Below, in pieces: positions 20,114 through 30,960 of a stretch of DNA of 50,216 nucleotides. The stretch covers positions 220,074-270,289 of the forward strand of contig MNCI01001324.1 in NCBI GenBank assembly GCA_015680685.1. The letters are read 5' to 3'. A program made the position numbers and the translations under genes. The notes below the pieces were generated by a model. That model made no database searches. It had not been told where the DNA came from and saw only the letters and a list, made by a program, of their open reading frames with translations. Every line of letters begins with the position of its first letter. Positions within the stretch are counted from its first letter, which is position 1. This DNA is from Gnetum montanum. Lineage: Eukaryota > Streptophyta > Gnetopsida > Gnetales > Gnetaceae.

Positions 20114-22953
20114 ATGGCACCAAAAGGGAAACACATGTAGGAAGTAGGATCATCTCAACTAAGGGAGAAATAGCCTAGAATGGGAAGGGACCATGAACAA
20201 GCTCAGGAAGAACCACTTACAACCCATGCCATAGGTGCTCTTAGGGAAGAGGCCAAGGGGGAATCTATTCGACAGATTCCAAAACCAATAGCAGCAATAG
20301 AAAATTCTCACTAGGATGATGCACCAATCCAACAAAAAAATCTTAAGGTGACCTTGATAGAAGCCTACCTAAATCAAATTATATTGAGGGATGTTCAAAA
20401 AATAGTGCTCAAGGAGTTAACCTTTGGCCCTTTCTTGGAACAAGCACCAAAAGAAGTGCAAGACCAACTAAAGGCCTTTCCCATGTGGCCAATCATCACT
20501 TCTACTAAGGAGTGGGACATGGAAGAGATATTCCTATTTTGGAATAATAGGCAGGCCAGTTGAATAGTCAAAATCAAGGACATCTTAGTGTTCTACTTGG
20601 TGCAGGCCATTGTTGAAGTGCTTGGGTTGCTAGAAATAGGGGTGAATCTCAATGAGATTCCAATGCAAGTAGACCCTAGCATCATAAAAGAATGGATGCA
20701 ATGATGCTATGGTGTCGACCGTAAGCATTTTAGTGCACCCACACTAGTAGAAAGGATCCACTACAAGATTGCAACTATTCACCACAATCCCACAGTGAGG
20801 CCAAGCACAATCATTATCTTTTTTGCCCATGCATGTGCTACTCTAAGTGCGAGATTCCCTATCAACCTTTCACAGTTGATTTATCTAGAGATGAAAAAGT
20901 GATTTAAATAAAATGAACATGGAAGGAAGGCACTCCCTTTCCCATGCCTTTTCAAAAAACTCTGTCAGAGGGGAGAAATAGTCCATTATACAAATAATGT
21001 TGTCAAGCGTGCTCTGACCGCTACTTGGGAGAAGATGATGAAAGATAGGATGCCTACAACAACCATTCAAAAAGAGGAGCAGCAACTACCACCTCCACTT
21101 GCCACTCAAAAAACTATGTCGAACATCACTACAATAACCCAATAGTTACACAAATATATAGAATGGCTCTTGAGTGAACAAGAGTAAAAAGCAGGCACAA
21201 GTGATAGGGGTCCATCTGTGTATCGACCAACAATAAGTTACCTAAATGAGATGGATTGAATAATTAACCTGATGGATGGAGGAAAATTTATTTTTTCAAC
21301 CCAAAAAATGCAACTAACCATGAGATTAAATCCTAGTTCTAGAGAGGTCATGGTATCTCTTGTAGAACAGCAGCCACTCCCAAAAATTTTTGGGAATGTC
21401 ACGATCTTCTCAATGCACTTGGAGGAAGGTGAAGGGGCAACAGTGCTAGTGATGTAGCACCAAGAATAAGGGATAGCAGCAAAGGTGGTTGCTAATAAAA
21501 TAGCCTAAACCCTTAATGCACTTATGGCATCTATACCAGATGTCATTGCACTCAAAGATGTGCAAACATTTACAGGGACCACAAGCAGTAGAATAAATGT
21601 AGGAACCACAAGCAGCAAAATAAATGCAACCACTTCCTAATGTCTTTGATCTTCTAGATAATATTACTTCAACCTATTCAAAGATGTTAGAGGCAAGGGA
21701 AAAAACCATCATCTTCGAGGAGCAACTCAAAATAGCCAAAAAGTTGAACAAACACTTGGCTACTGAAGTTGCTGAATTAAAAGCCCAAATTATCAATCCT
21801 ACATTTCTCAACCTAGCTTTAATAAAAGATGATGCTCACGAAAAACTTCACACTAGATTGAAAGGGGTTGAGGGTGCAATGGAAATGGAAATGTTCTACC
21901 GATCCTTGGTAGAGGCTACACAGCAGAAAATTTAGAAGGCTTTGGATCAAACCCACCAAGAGAATGTACAATTGACCATAGAAAACCATCATCTATGGAA
22001 TGTTGATGAGAACAAATAGTAATTAACCAACTTCATCCATCAAAAGTAGAAGCAACTGCCCAAAGTGAACATAGAGCTAAGGAGATTAGTAGCAAAAAAT
22101 AGAAACCTATTCATGAAGGAGGTCTATGCCCTTTGCCAAAAGACTACAATCGAGGTAGCCACCTAAAAATTAGAGGCTCTCAAATTTAAGAAAGTCAAGG
22201 ATCATTACAAAAATTAGGTTGGTCAACAAAAAGAAGTTAATGAAAAGCACATCTAGTTAACAAAGGCAAAAAGTGAATGAAACCCTCCAGCAACTTCAGC
22301 AAAGAAGAGAACTATGGCAACCTATCATTGATAGGATAGATACTTACAATAAAGTAGAAATTCGCATGAAGGAGTTAAAGATTGAGGAGATGATGAAATA
22401 CATGGAGCTTGCTAATTTCTAATATACAAATCTAGCCATGTTGACTACCAAACGGCTATAGTTGGAACCAAAGAAGCAGGTGGCCAGCTTGTACTTGTTG
22501 TACAAGGCCGAGTTCAAGCATTACAAAGACACCAAGCAAAAGCTTGCAATGACAAACACTAAACTCAAAGTTCTCAAGGGTAAATATACTGATCAAAGAT
22601 CTACCACTAAGAATCTAACCAGAAGGATGAATGACTACCATGAGCTACAAAATGCAATCAAGGTGTTGAATATTGAATGCAAACAATTCATTGCCTAGTT
22701 TCTCAATACTAAGGACTTATTCCTAGTAATGCCCTGTCCATGGGGTATCCCCATTCCAGCCCACATTGGTGATGCTGAGTGGATTTTGAATGATCCCTTA
22801 AGTAAGGATAAAAATATGAAGGCATTATTGGATGCCTTTCACCTTCCACCATAGGTTGTAGCCGCAATAGGATAGCCACAGCCACCACATGTGCCCCAAG
22901 CTGGCAAAAGTCCTTCAAAACCTCAAGAGTCTCCATCGCCTACGACTGTCTAA
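20114..22953 (+). pseudogene. aORF: extra 3' ORF of family A, conserved domain plus coiled coil, decayed
   Basis: About 946 codons between the UTR and the 3' LTR, where Athila elements carry an env-like or extra ORF. The ATG at 20114 follows an acceptor-like CTGTAG. One frame runs from 20114 to about 21460 with scattered, mostly TAG stops, then frameshifts. A conserved domain spans about 20345-21090 (VTLIEAYLNQI, LVQAIVEVLGL, TVRPSTIIIFFAHAC, ARFPINLSQLIYLEM, LPFPCLFKKLC). E3 has the same blocks at 47256-47890. Its pattern resembles the plant-transposon-protein domain found with Athila-type elements, which I infer without a search. The second half (about 21620-22700) is Lys/Glu/Leu-rich, probable coiled coil, and the tail is Pro-rich. 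I see no signal peptide or membrane segment, so an envelope role is not supported. Confidence 0.7.
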
Positions 22954-23186
22954 TCTTCTCTACTACTTTCATGTCATTAAAGGATGTGCTATCCAATTTT
23001 GTGTAGTCATTATGGTGTTCAATTTTGTGTCATGAACACCATAATTTTTTTAGTGTGTTGATTTGTACACTTAAGCACTTAGTTTTATCATGTTAGTTTG
23101 TTATGTCATGACTTGGTCAATAATTCCATACCTTCTCAATTTTATAAAGGAACTCAAGGATGAGTTTTGATTTGGTTATCGGGGTA
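22954..23186 (+). other. C terminal UTR and pre-LTR block
   Basis: Short noncoding tract after the aORF. 'aaggaactcaaggatgag' near 23150-23168 and GGGGTA at 23181-23186 match the pre-LTR blocks of E1, B and E2. Confidence 0.7.
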
Positions 23187-23875
23187 TGATGAGCATCAAA
23201 GTGTCATGTCGACGGGCCCCCATTGACATGGCCTCGTCGACAGGTGTGGTGTTTCCTCATCAATGAGGCCGCATCGATGTAGCATTTGCTACATCTATGG
23301 GGCCTTGTTGATGCAACCCAACAATAAAAACTATAAATATGAGCTCACAGCCATGTTTATGAGGAAGAGAATCATAGATGTAGTAGATCTCTTATAGTTT
23401 TTCCATTTGAAAGTTAGAATATTTCTTTGAGTGCAGGTAGCAAGAGTTAGAAAGTGTTCAGATCTTTATTCAAGCATTGTTGTACCTAAACCACACTAGT
23501 GTGTACAGCAATAAAGACAAGCCTTTTGATTAAACCTTGTAGCACTTAGAATAGATTAATGATTATTTATGCATTTATTATTTTTATTAAATATGCAATT
23601 AATTAAGCTCAATTAGACTTTAAGTGATTAGTTAATTAATTAAGCTAAATAGATTAAGCACATAAGTACGCCTACTTTAAGCCTAAACATGTATTCACTT
23701 GGTAATCCCAGCATTGTTATTGCTTGGCTCACCTAGTAACATAGTGCTTGGTAACCTAGCAGTGGATACATGGGTTTAGGATGTGTATAGAAAGTGGGAC
23801 CAGATGCTTATGTTAGGACTAGTTATAGACTAGTTAAGTAGTTAAATTAAATTAGTTATTAAATTGCTTCATCTT
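23187..23875 (+). repeat. LTR C1, left part (3' LTR of element C)
   Basis: It starts TGATGAG. U3 has repeated GTCGAC/ATCGATG-type boxes beside GGCC. TATAAATA is at 23332-23339 and AATAAA at 23510-23515. It is broken at 23875 by E2 and continues at 33956-34201, for a total of about 935 bp. Confidence 0.88.
23871..23875. repeat. Target-site duplication of E2, left copy (ATCTT)
   Basis: It pairs with ATCTC at 33951-33955, one mismatch. Confidence 0.75.
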
Positions 23876-24728
23876 TGATGAGTCATGTTTTGACACATTT
23901 TGATATTGGACACTTGATATTGAAGCTGCGACATTAGATACTTGATGTTAGAGCCCAGGACGCGATGTTGAATATTCAATATTGTGGGGTATATGCTAGC
24001 CTATAAATATAGTGCTTGGGCTCACAATTTTTAGATAGTGTTTCATAGTTTTACATAGGGTAGCAAAGCTCTTGTAGTTTGTTTTCTCTAGAGTTAGAAT
24101 ATTTTTTTAAGTGCCCACAGCAAGAGTCTGAGTGTGTATAGATCTTTGTTCGAGCACTAATGTACCTGAGCACAGTAGTGTGATGGGAATAAAAATGAAC
24201 CCTTTTGACAATCCTTGAAGCACTAAGAATATATTGATATTTCCTTTAATGCACTTTGCTTTAATGCATTTAAATTAAGCAATTAATTTTTAGTTGTTAA
24301 TGAACACAAGCACAACCACTTTTAGCATACATATAGTGCTTGGTAACCTAGCAACACTTAACATTTGGTAGCCCATCAGCACTATATATGTTTAGGATGT
24401 GTCCAAGAAAGTGGATGGGTACTTATGTTAGGTTAGCTAGGTAGTAATTGAATTAGATCTTAAACTACTCTACCTTTCATTTTTATTGTAGGTGATTAAA
24501 CCTATAAAACATAAAATGATAAAAATCATGTACCTCAATTACACTTAAACCATATTCTTGAGCTTCACAAGTGTAGTTGGGAAGACAACGAACATTCTCA
24601 ACGCCCATTTCACTTCCTAGAAGAACTAGTGCACTCGAGAACTATAGGTCCATGAAATTTGACCAAATTATGCGTGAATGTCTTAGTGACTTGTATGGCT
24701 GGGCATAGGGGTACCTCGCCACTCATCA
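23876..24728 (+). repeat. 5' LTR of E2 (853 bp)
   Basis: TGATGAGTCATG...CTCATCA. U3 contains the palindrome TTGAATATTCAA (23968-23979). TATAAATA is at 24002-24009 and AATAAA at 24188-24193. It pairs with 33100-33950. Confidence 0.9.
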
Positions 24729-24749
24729 TTTACATTTTTGTTGGGGACC
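24729..24749 (+). other. Decayed primer-binding site of E2
   Basis: It lies right after the LTR. Aligned without gaps to the Athila-type tRNA-Asp site TGGCGCCGTTGCCGGGGA plus flanks, 13 of 21 bases agree, and six of the eight differences are C-to-T or G-to-A. GGGGACC at the end is intact. Confidence 0.5.
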
Positions 24750-27440
24750 TTTTGGTTGTTTTGTGTGCTATATAGGATTTAGTGGAAATCATTTAAAATT
24801 ATTGGAATGAACCTTAGAGTCATATCATATTTTACAATTACTACAACAAAGTTTAAACCCACATTGCATTTTCATCATCTCATTACAAGTGTTTTCCTCT
24901 CATAGGAGTGCTTCTCTGCCCAAGTCTGATGGAGATCATCAGCTGATACCTTAGTAATATCAAGTGGTATATGGTCATCCTAATGAGTATGTATCTAATT
25001 TCACCTTCATTCTACATTAAGATAAATAGTTGTGGTGGCGTGACATGGAGGGTAACATTGTGTTATCACCTGACTAATCCATTCCTACAATGCTCCAACA
25101 AATGATTATATGATGGGGTCTCTAAGAACTTCATGCTAAGTATGTTTTGCAAGATAGTAATGCTAGGAACTACCGTCCCACTGAGGCACAACATCTATAG
25201 GATCGATAACTAGACCAACATTATGAATTTGTGAAGGGAAAAGAATTTAATGAATCATCATTCCTATTGTACCAAAAAGATGGTGGGGAGCCCTTCTTTA
25301 GGGGTTTTCCATTCACTAAAACTCCTCTCTTTGACTTTAGTGAAGGGGGTCAAATTTAGAACCTGTGGTCCACAATTCATAATTCCAATTTTGGTAAGAA
25401 TGGATCTAATAACAAAGAAGGATCCAATGAGGTAATCCAAGGTAGGGATGCAGATAAGAAACAAGATCATGATCATGGCTGCTATCACTAAAGAGGCAGT
25501 AGTAGGCATCATGATGATGCTAGTCCTCCTTCCTCTTCACCTTCATCGTCATCTTCTTCTTCTTCTAGCTCTAATCGTAACTACAGGAGACAAGACCATG
25601 ATGGAGGTGATTGAAATGACCAATGAGAGTGAAATGATTAAAGGGACCATCGAGCAAGGCAAGATCAAGGACATTGACATTTAATAGAGGCACATCCCCA
25701 TGAACGAAGGGGTAGTAGAGGGCATCATAGGCATCATGATCATGGCCTCGATGAGCCTTTTCTTGCTACCCAAAGTATGCTTAATATCGCAAAAGCAGTA
25801 TGAATTCCAACAAGGCAATTGAAGGATAGTTAGATCAAAAGGCTAGACATGAATAATATTTCTTAGTTTGAAGGGGGATATAACTCTAATCCATAGAACC
25901 ATCTCCAAGCTTTTCAAGATGCATTTTCCTTGTAAAACATAGAGAATGAGTGGCAAAAACTTAAGTTGTTCCCAAGGACACTCATCAAAGAAGCAGAGAA
26001 CTGGTACTAGTTCTTAGAGCTAAAATCTATCATACAACGGAGTACCATGCTTGAATTATTTAATGATAAATATCAAACATACTCTAGAGTGCCGAACTGG
26101 AGATAGGGAAATCCAAGGATGGAAACAACACACGAACCCTTGGATGTTGCCATCAGCCGATACTATTCCTTAATACACAAATGTCCTAGCCATGATTATT
26201 CTCAACTAGATCAACTTCGCCACATTATAGATGAGCTTCGATGAAAAGCGAGGAGAACCCTTGGTGTCTATGCCCAAGGGAAACTGTTAGAATTAAGCAT
26301 CCATCATATACAAAGACTAATCAAGCAAGTAGCTAAAGTGGAGGATGAATTAAGAAAAAAAGAAAGTACAGAAAAATATAATCAGGATCCTTCCATTTGC
26401 AAGAGGGAGGTTCAATTCTATGACACTGAGAAAGAATATACACTTGATGAGATGGTGAATAGGAAAACCTTGCCACTTCAAAATTTCAATTTGAAATTAT
26501 GGCCAAGGTTGATCAGTTATGGGACTCCATGGATAGTAGATTTCAAGCTATCCTAAAAATTGTTAAAGAGTCAAAAGAACAAGGTAGCGATTGTGAAAGT
26601 AGGAGGTGCAAGGAAGTTAAATGTGTCTGTCAAAAAAGTAAGCGCAAGATTGTTGCAATAGAAGAAGTTGTGGAAACTGAATCAAATGATGATGGTGGGT
26701 GTGAAATCTGCCAATATGAATATCCTAAGGGATGTTACCCCATAGTGTCACATTTATAGGAGTCTAGGGTGTATGCTTTGAATCCACAACTAATACAAAG
26801 GTAAACATCTAGAAGATTACCCTATCCTCAAGGTGATTTTAGGAAGTTCCACCAACAACAGTAATATTACCGAAGCAAAACTCCACCATAACTATATGAG
26901 TAGTATCAACAATGGAAATAATCATAATCATGGGTGTTGGCTTCACCAAGGCAACAATACCCTATCAGACAACCTGATCCATATGGGTACTACATTGAAC
27001 AACCCCTATCTCTACATGATCCCTCTAGTCACATTTCTACTTTCCAATCTCATTACCACCCTTCTAATTATTATCAAACTCATTCTCCACATGAAAGAAG
27101 GGATGTCATCTTTTATCCTTATCCTCCTCTTATCCTTGCACATGTTCCTCCTCCAGCTGCATAACTACCACTTGCTCCACCTATGCAGGGTGAACTACCA
27201 ACTCAACCACAATAATGCAACTCTACTAGGGTTGTTAATCTACAACCAATTCATCAATCGAGTGGGTCGAATACTTAATCAAAGAAAAGACCTTTCTTTC
27301 AATTCTGCAATTCACCTAAGCACTCAAATACACTTGCGGTTGATAACTGTATCCCTCCATCTTCCTTTGTATCAAATTCCTTCAAGTCCTCTTCAAATCC
27401 AACATCACCTAGGATTCATACTATGATGCTTACTCACATT
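24750..27440 (+). pseudogene. gag: gag of E2, heavily decayed
   Basis: The start codon is not identifiable. From about 24960 the sequence aligns with the E3 gag start region. The gag domain is readable in pieces at about 25870-26330 (MNNISxFEGGY; KLKLFPRTLIKEAEN; cognates of CPGHGY and YAQGKL). It is followed by KKESTEKYNQDPSICKREVQFYD (26347-26415, here split by no stop) and a Cys motif CEICQYEYPKGC near 26701-26736, in which the His of E1 is replaced by Tyr. At least three frames are needed. The linker at 26760-27420 is Pro/Gln-rich in its original frame; the 26833-27426 ORF is an out-of-frame shadow of it. Confidence 0.75.
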
Positions 27441-27900
27441 GTATCTAATTGGATTTGTGCTGGAAACCTTTCCAGGAAATTAGCCAATTCTGGAAGTCCT
27501 CTCATTTATTTGCAAATTGCTGGGAATGAACCATGCAAAGCTCTTCTCAACTCAAGTTCTGGTGTCAATTTAATTTCTCATGAGATGTACATTGCATTAA
27601 ACCTACCTCCTCTTAAGAAGATTAATATCAAATTAGAATTGACAGACTAGTCCATCACTATTCTATTGGGACTAGTGGAAGACATTGTAACCACTATCTG
27701 TGGGCAATCTTATCCTACTGATTTCCTAGTGATCAAGGTGAAGAACTACAAAGGGGATTTTCCAATCATCATGGGAAGGGCATGGCTTAGCACTATTGAT
27801 GAAAGAATGGACATTAAAGATCTTTTCCTAGAAATATCCAAAGAAAATGCATTCAAAAAGATCAAGAAGAAGTGAGTTCCATGCATCATGTATAGTGATA
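27441..27900 (+). pseudogene. pro: Protease of E2, active-site Asp lost
   Basis: The frame from 27423 reads SNWICAGNLSRKL, then ALLNSSSGVNLISHEMY (about 27538-27590), where E1 has DSG. After one stop and a small shift it continues GLVEDIVTTICGQSYPTDFLV and IIMGRAWLST (about 27666-27800). The catalytic Asp is replaced by Asn and the following Gly by Ser, so it cannot cleave. Confidence 0.8.
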
Positions 27901-28380
27901 CAGGGTGCAATCGTCTGCAGAAACTCTAGGCCATGAAAAAAGCATCTATCTCTGCATGCAAGTAGTGTGCACTAGAAGCAAAAATTCATAAGTGTTTGTA
28001 CACAACAACCACAAAATAGGAGGCATCCAATGGTTGACCGCTGATTCTGAGAGCAACACACTTTGTATGAAATTGACTGAGAGCCTAACATGTGCATATG
28101 TCATAGGCATGGATGAACTAGAGTAAGTTCATCACTAACTCTTTGATGATACAAATGAAGATACCTATTGGAGAGAGTTGGAGATTCCTAAAAATTTCAA
28201 GCAAGAGCCCCTTGAACTACAAATGCTACTGGTAGGAATGGAATATGTGTTTTTTAAAAATGGGAAGCCAATCATAATCAACGGAGATCTTGCTCTAGAG
28301 TAGAAAAAGATGTTGAATGTGGTTTAAAAATGGTCAACAAATTTTTCTTGGTTATATCTTGAACTCACATGGATTTATCT
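27901..28380 (+). other. Protease-RT linker of E2
   Basis: Corresponds to 42180-42720 of E3 and, in part, to the Cys/acidic linker of E1 (2400-2690). No separate gene is seen. Confidence 0.55.
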
Positions 28381-29200
28381 TAGGATATGCCAACATTGTA
28401 TTGACACTAATCTAGCCATGAAGCCAAAGAGATAGCCATAAAGGTGATTGAACCCCAAACTAAAGTAAGTCATCAAAGAGGAAATCAAATAACTCCTCAA
28501 GGCGAGGTTCATTTATCCCATTGTGGATAGCAAGTTGGTTAGTCCACTCATGATTGTGCTAAAGAAAGGAGGCAAGTGGTGGGCCTGCATCGATTTTTGA
28601 CTACTGAATATGGCAACATTCAAGGAACATTTTCCATTACCATTGTTGATTAAGTGTTAGATACAATATCTAGGCATTGCTACTACAATTTTTTAGATGG
28701 TTATAGTAGCTATAACCAAATTCAACATTCACAAGTCCTTGGGGGACTTTTGCATATTGTAAAATGCCATTTGGTCTATGCAATTCTCTTGCTACATTTT
28801 AACACTTGGTTTTGAGTGTTTTTCAATAGCAAAATAGAAATGGTATGGAAGTATTCATGGATGACTTCTCCACTTATGGAGCTACATTTGAGCAAGCCTT
28901 GAACCATCTTGAGCAAGTGCTAAAACAATGTGTTGAAACCAACTTGAAGCTTAATTGGCAAAAAAGTTACCTAATGGTCTAGGAAGGCATTGTATTAGGG
29001 CATAGAATATCACAAGAAAGAATTAAGGTAGACCATAAGAAAATAAAGGTCATCCAAGGAATAACCCACCAACCAAAAACTATCATAGATGTTCATTCAT
29101 TCCTTGGACATACTAGCTACTACCAACAATTCATAGAGAATTTCTCAAAGATCAGAAGGCCATTAGTGAAGCTGACAAAGAAAGATGCTCCATTTTTCTA
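28381..29200 (+). pseudogene. pol (RT): Reverse transcriptase of E2
   Basis: Ty3/gypsy RT readable across stops: KPKR near 28420, LMIVLKKGGKWWACIDF near 28547-28600, TFAYCKMPFGLCNSLATF near 28748-28800, and the catalytic FMDD at 28854-28865 followed by FSTYG. Then come LEQVLKQCVETNLKLNWQKS and GIVLGHRIS near 28905-29010 and LGHTSYYQQFIENFS near 29103-29150. The two adjacent Asp residues remain, but several TAG/TAA codons interrupt the frame. Confidence 0.85.
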
Positions 29201-29690
29201 AACTACAAAATGCGAAAAATCATTCCAATAACTAAAAGAGAAACTTATAGAAACCCCAATCCTACAAGCACTTGACTAGTCTAGACCATTTCATGTCATG
29301 ACAGATGCATCAAATTATGCCTTGGGAGCCATGCTTACGTAAATGGATGACAAGAAACATCCATACTACATCCACTGTGCCAACCAAAGCATTGTGGATG
29401 CACAATTAAACTACACCACTACAGAAAAAGAATTGATGGTAGTGGTCTTTGCTCTAGAGTAGTTTAGGCATTATGTGCTTGGATACAAGGTGTTTGTGCA
29501 CATAGATCACAATGTCATCCACTTCCTAATGAACAAGCCAATGGTGAATCCCTGTGTTATATGGTTGCTGGTGATCTTGCAGGAATTTGATCTTACAATG
29601 GTAGATTGAAAGGGCACTAAGAATGTGGTCATTAATCACTTGTCTTGGTTGCGATGGGACAACAAAGAGGAAGAAAACCCACTATATGAT
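29201..29690 (+). pseudogene. pol (RH): RNase H of E2
   Basis: VMTDASNYALGAMLT near 29296-29340 contains the first acidic residue. YTTTEKELMVVVFALE near 29410-29460 holds the Glu. FRHYVLGYKVFVHIDH near 29463-29510 and NPCVIWLLVILQEFDLTMVD near 29548-29607 follow. Two stops interrupt it. It is placed between RT and integrase, as in all Ty3/gypsy pol. Confidence 0.8.
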
Positions 29691-29829
29691 ATGTTTCATG
29701 ATGATCTCCTCTTTTCTAGGGCTATAACTAAACAATTGCCCAATAAGCCTAAATGGTATGATGGCATTCTCACCTATCTTCTCATCTAAGAGATGCCACA
29801 AGAGTTGGACCACCAGAACAAATAGTAGT

Positions 29830-30960
29830 TTCTTCACTAGGTAAAACACTTCATGGAGATCAATAGACACCTCTACAAGGTGTGCATTGATGGCCTAGTT
29901 CATTGGTGTGTCCTTGATGCTGATCAACTATGCGTTCTCCAACATGCTCATGAAGGTCCTTATGGAGGACACTATGCTAGGAGACGCATGGCCACTAAAA
30001 TCTTGATGGCAGGGTACTATTGGCCAACAATCTTTAGGGATGCTTACCATCATGTCTACTCTTGTGAACAATGCCAATAAGATAGTGGAATGACTGCTCC
30101 AATTTAGAAACCTCAGTAATGGATTCAACCACTAGAACCCTTCAACATCTAAGGCATTTATTTCATGGGTCCCATCATGCCCATGTTAAATGAAAAGACA
30201 TACATCATAGTTTTTGTTGACTATTGTATGAAATGGGCAAAAGTAGCAGCCATCATCAACTATACATCTTCTACTGCTGCTCAGTTTGTACAACAAAATG
30301 TTGTAAATAGGTTTGTTGTGTCATATGCATTAATTTTTGATAATGGAACTCACTTTACAAGCACTACTTTTTGGAAGGTCATGCAATGCTTGGGGGTTGA
30401 ACATAAACTCACAACACCCTACTATATCCAAGCTAATGGTCAAGCTGAGGTTACCAATAGGGAAATCACAAGGATTCTAACAAGAACTATTAGCAAATAT
30501 AGGAAAGACTGAAGCACAAAACTCAATAATGTCCTTTGTCCCTACCACTCAACATGAAAAGTTCCTATAGGCTATTCTCCCTATGAGCTTGTATATGAAA
30601 AATTACCAACACTTCCTATTCAATCCAAGCTCCATATACTTTCAATAGCCTTTGACCTCAACCTTGACTTGAGTCTACCACAAAAAGAAAGAGTAATGAA
30701 TCTCAACCTACTAGATGAAAATTGATTGGTGGCCTTATCATCTAACAAGTTGCACAAGGCCTACAAGAAAAGGTGCCATGACCTTAAAATCAAAAAAGTC
30801 AAATTTCAACCAGGAGATAAGTTTCTCTACTAGAACCCCACACATGTACCTCAATGAACTAAGTTCCAAACATCATGGAAAGAACCTTACATCATTTACA
30901 AAACTTTTTCTTCTGGAGCCATGATGATCTACAAAACTAAGAGCCCAAACAAGAAACCGT
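29830..30960 (+). pseudogene. pol (INT): Integrase of E2
   Basis: The zinc-binding HHCC region is intact at 29938-30079 (HAHEGPYGGHY...CEQCQ). The core follows: GIYFMGP near 30152-30172, where relatives have GIDFMGP, so the first catalytic Asp is Tyr. The second Asp is present in DNGTHF (about 30337-30354) and the Glu in GQAEVTNREI (about 30435-30465). The C-terminal part runs to about 30960 with several stops. This would catalyse insertion of the cDNA in an intact copy. Confidence 0.85.

Noticed and set aside
26833-27426. 197-codon hydrophobic ORF in E2
   Set aside because: It is an out-of-frame reading of the Pro/Gln-rich gag-protease linker, which is recognisable in the neighbouring frame (26934-27164) by comparison with E1.
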